Origin: Diospyros lotus
Lineage: Eukaryota; Streptophyta; Magnoliopsida; Ericales; Ebenaceae
Reading direction: 5' to 3'
DNA: 64,000 nt
NCBI RefSeq assembly: GCF_014633365.1
Contig: NC_068338.1
Span: forward strand, 10,612,616-10,676,615
Below, piece after piece: positions 62,492 to 64,000 of this stretch. The position numbers and the translations under genes are program-made. Every line of letters starts with the position of its first letter. Positions within the stretch are counted from its first letter, which is position 1. The notes beneath the pieces were generated by a model. The model saw only the letters and a program-made list of their open reading frames with translations. It ran no database searches and had not been told where the DNA came from.

Positions 62492-62745
62492 CGCCCAAAC
62501 CTAGGCGTTCGGGGGGTAAAGGGTTCTCGAACCGTAGGGTTCAGGAACCCCTTACCCCTCGAATCTCGTTGTTCAAGGGGTGAGGGGTTTCCCGAACCCG
62601 GTAGTTCGAGGAAACCCTCACCCCTCGAACAAAGAGATTCAGGGGGTAAGGGGTTCCCTAAATGTCACCCTTCGGGGGGTAACGGGTTCCCCGAACCGCA
62701 GGGTTCGAGGAGCCCCTCACTTTAGTCATCCCCCAAGGGTTTGTC
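62492..62745. repeat. GC-rich array of GGTTCGAGG / CCTCGAAC inverted repeats
   Basis: Repeating phrases such as GGGTAAGGGGTTC, CCTTACCCCTCGAA and GGTTCGAGGA lie in both orientations, predicting several hairpins. Looser copies recur at 63260-63560. Confidence 0.7.
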
Positions 62746-64000
62746 TTTAGTCATCCCCCTAGAGTCTCTTACTTTCTCTCCAAAATCGCATAAGCCAGGT
62801 AAGTAAATTTGAAAATTTAATTTGATAATGACAAAGGCGTTCAACCACCAGCGTTCGGAGGCATCGAAAGCCACAATAATTCAAGAAAAAATGAAACTAC
62901 AAAAATTAAAACTAAAAAAATATAAATTGATGATGTGTTTTAATTAGTTAATGAGCATATATTTTACATTTAGTGATGTGTTTTAAGTTAATGAGCATAT
63001 ATTTTACATTTAGAAAAGGGAAAAGAAAGAGCGTGGTGATGATGGTTGTTTATAACTATAATATATAACTAGTTAGTTAATCACCATTTAGTGAATTGAA
63101 TTCAGATATATATATATATGAAGTTAGTAGTTATGATGAATGTAAATGTGCTGAATGGTGACAAGAGCAGGAATGGAAAAATCATCTGTTCACAAACAGC
63201 TGCAACGTGGCATATGTGTAAAGAAAGCGGACATGCATATGCATCGAAAGCGAGGGAGAGAATTAATTTGAACCCTAGGATTGCCCGAACCCTAAGGTTC
63301 AGGAAAGCCAAGTGTGCCTGAACCCCAGAGTTCGAGCAAATTCGAACCCCTCCCCCCCCCCCAAATCTTGGGATTTAAGGGGGTTTAGAAAACCCCGAAC
63401 TTGGGGATTTGAGGCATCCCCGAAATTTTGAATTTCTTAGTTCGGAGGCTCAAGAAGTCCCCGAATCCAACGATTTAGGACATATTGACTCCCCTGAATC
63501 CAAGGCTTTAGTACATGATGATTCCCCTGAACTCGAGGAGTTGAGTGACTCAAATGCCCCGACACTCAACCTGTCTCGCTGGTTGAATCAATGTGATTAG
63601 ATAAAAAAAAAAAAATTAAAGATACAAAAAAAATTCAAATATGTCAAACACTTAATCTTCAATCAATTTGTGTTGTTTCTCGCTAGAACATGAATAGTTG
63701 TTATCTTCTTCCTCAAACTTTAGCGTAAGCATTTGCGTATAATAATCTTCCATGGCTGACAGTAACTAGTAATTGGCAATGGCGAGGAGAACTGGGCTGA
63801 GTAATGTTCGATGTTGAATAATAGTGACTGCACAATGCTCGGTGTTGAATAACAGTGGTTGTGCAATGTTCAGTTGTGGGTGAGTAGAGTGGTTGTAGCA
63901 ATGGTGGGTGAGAAAGTAGGTGCACGCGCTTGAGAAGTAATGGTGGGTGGTTCAGTGTCAAAGATTTAAATAAAGGGCAAATATGAGTTTTCATTTGAGG
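62746..64000. other. No gene recognised; partly repetitive
   Basis: 62783-62865 resembles 59838-59926 (AATCGCA..CCAGG, TTTGAT..ATGACA..GAGGCG). 63260-63560 holds CGAACC/CCTGAA-type repeats around a poly-C run. 63780-63960 has repeated CAATG(G/C)T..GGTGTTGAATAA phrases. None reads as a gene. Confidence 0.35.

Noticed and set aside
63409..63600. Plus-strand 63-codon acidic frame
   Set aside because: It reads through repeated CCCGAA/CCTGAA phrases with no conservation visible; treated as repeat.

Overview
This window is nuclear DNA from a flowering plant, probably a eudicot. It is AT-rich and dominated by nested LTR retrotransposons, a LINE of the RTE type and small hAT-like elements. I recognise one ordinary host gene: the E1-beta subunit of the mitochondrial branched-chain 2-oxoacid dehydrogenase complex, on the minus strand from the ATG at 58810 to the stop at 12072. 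Its 13 coding exons total 1158 bp and encode 385 residues with no break, spread over 46.7 kb. Three introns are very large: intron 1 (33266-58559), intron 6 (21108-32188) and intron 11 (12534-20277). Nearly every recognisable mobile element between 12.5 and 58.1 kb lies in one of these three.

Layout. 1-840 is an LTR- or promoter-like piece. 2246-2783 is a 191-bp tandem array that runs into a decayed Ty3/gypsy element (2784-11601). That element keeps gag, protease and a satellite-like 3' region, and a 2.4-kb solo LTR (7448-9893) is inserted in the satellite. The solo LTR carries a 5S rRNA-like segment and an array of the palindrome ATCCGGAT. The host gene's 3' end follows at about 11.87-12.1 kb. 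Intron 11 holds a deleted copia element (13591-17017) with a hAT-like MITE, and a mini-copia (17858-19455) with a second MITE, itself inserted in an RTE LINE remnant. Intron 6 holds a copia solo LTR, a gypsy LTR-like piece, and a long solo LTR (23042-29542) containing both a TRIM and a near full-length RTE LINE. Intron 1 holds a two-level copia nest (34253-44555) and a four-level nest (44653-58140). Upstream of the gene lie a CTT microsatellite, another 2.5-kb solo LTR (59962-62486) with a GC-rich island, and a GC-rich array of inverted repeats.

The insertion order follows from target-site duplications (TSDs). In intron 1, copia F was hit by copia G in reverse, gypsy E landed in the LTR of G, and copia D landed in the 5' LTR of E. 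Removing D restores an E LTR of 444 bp against 445 bp for its partner, which supports the reconstruction. In intron 6 the TRIM and LINE landed in one solo LTR. Every element I could score has premature stops, frameshifts or large deletions, whereas the host coding sequence is clean. The host gene has therefore kept its coding capacity while its introns filled with transposons.

Limits: exon boundaries come from reading frame, splice dinucleotides and my knowledge of the protein family, not from transcripts. Lineage names for retroelements are tentative. Old LTR-like stretches without TSDs are listed at low confidence.
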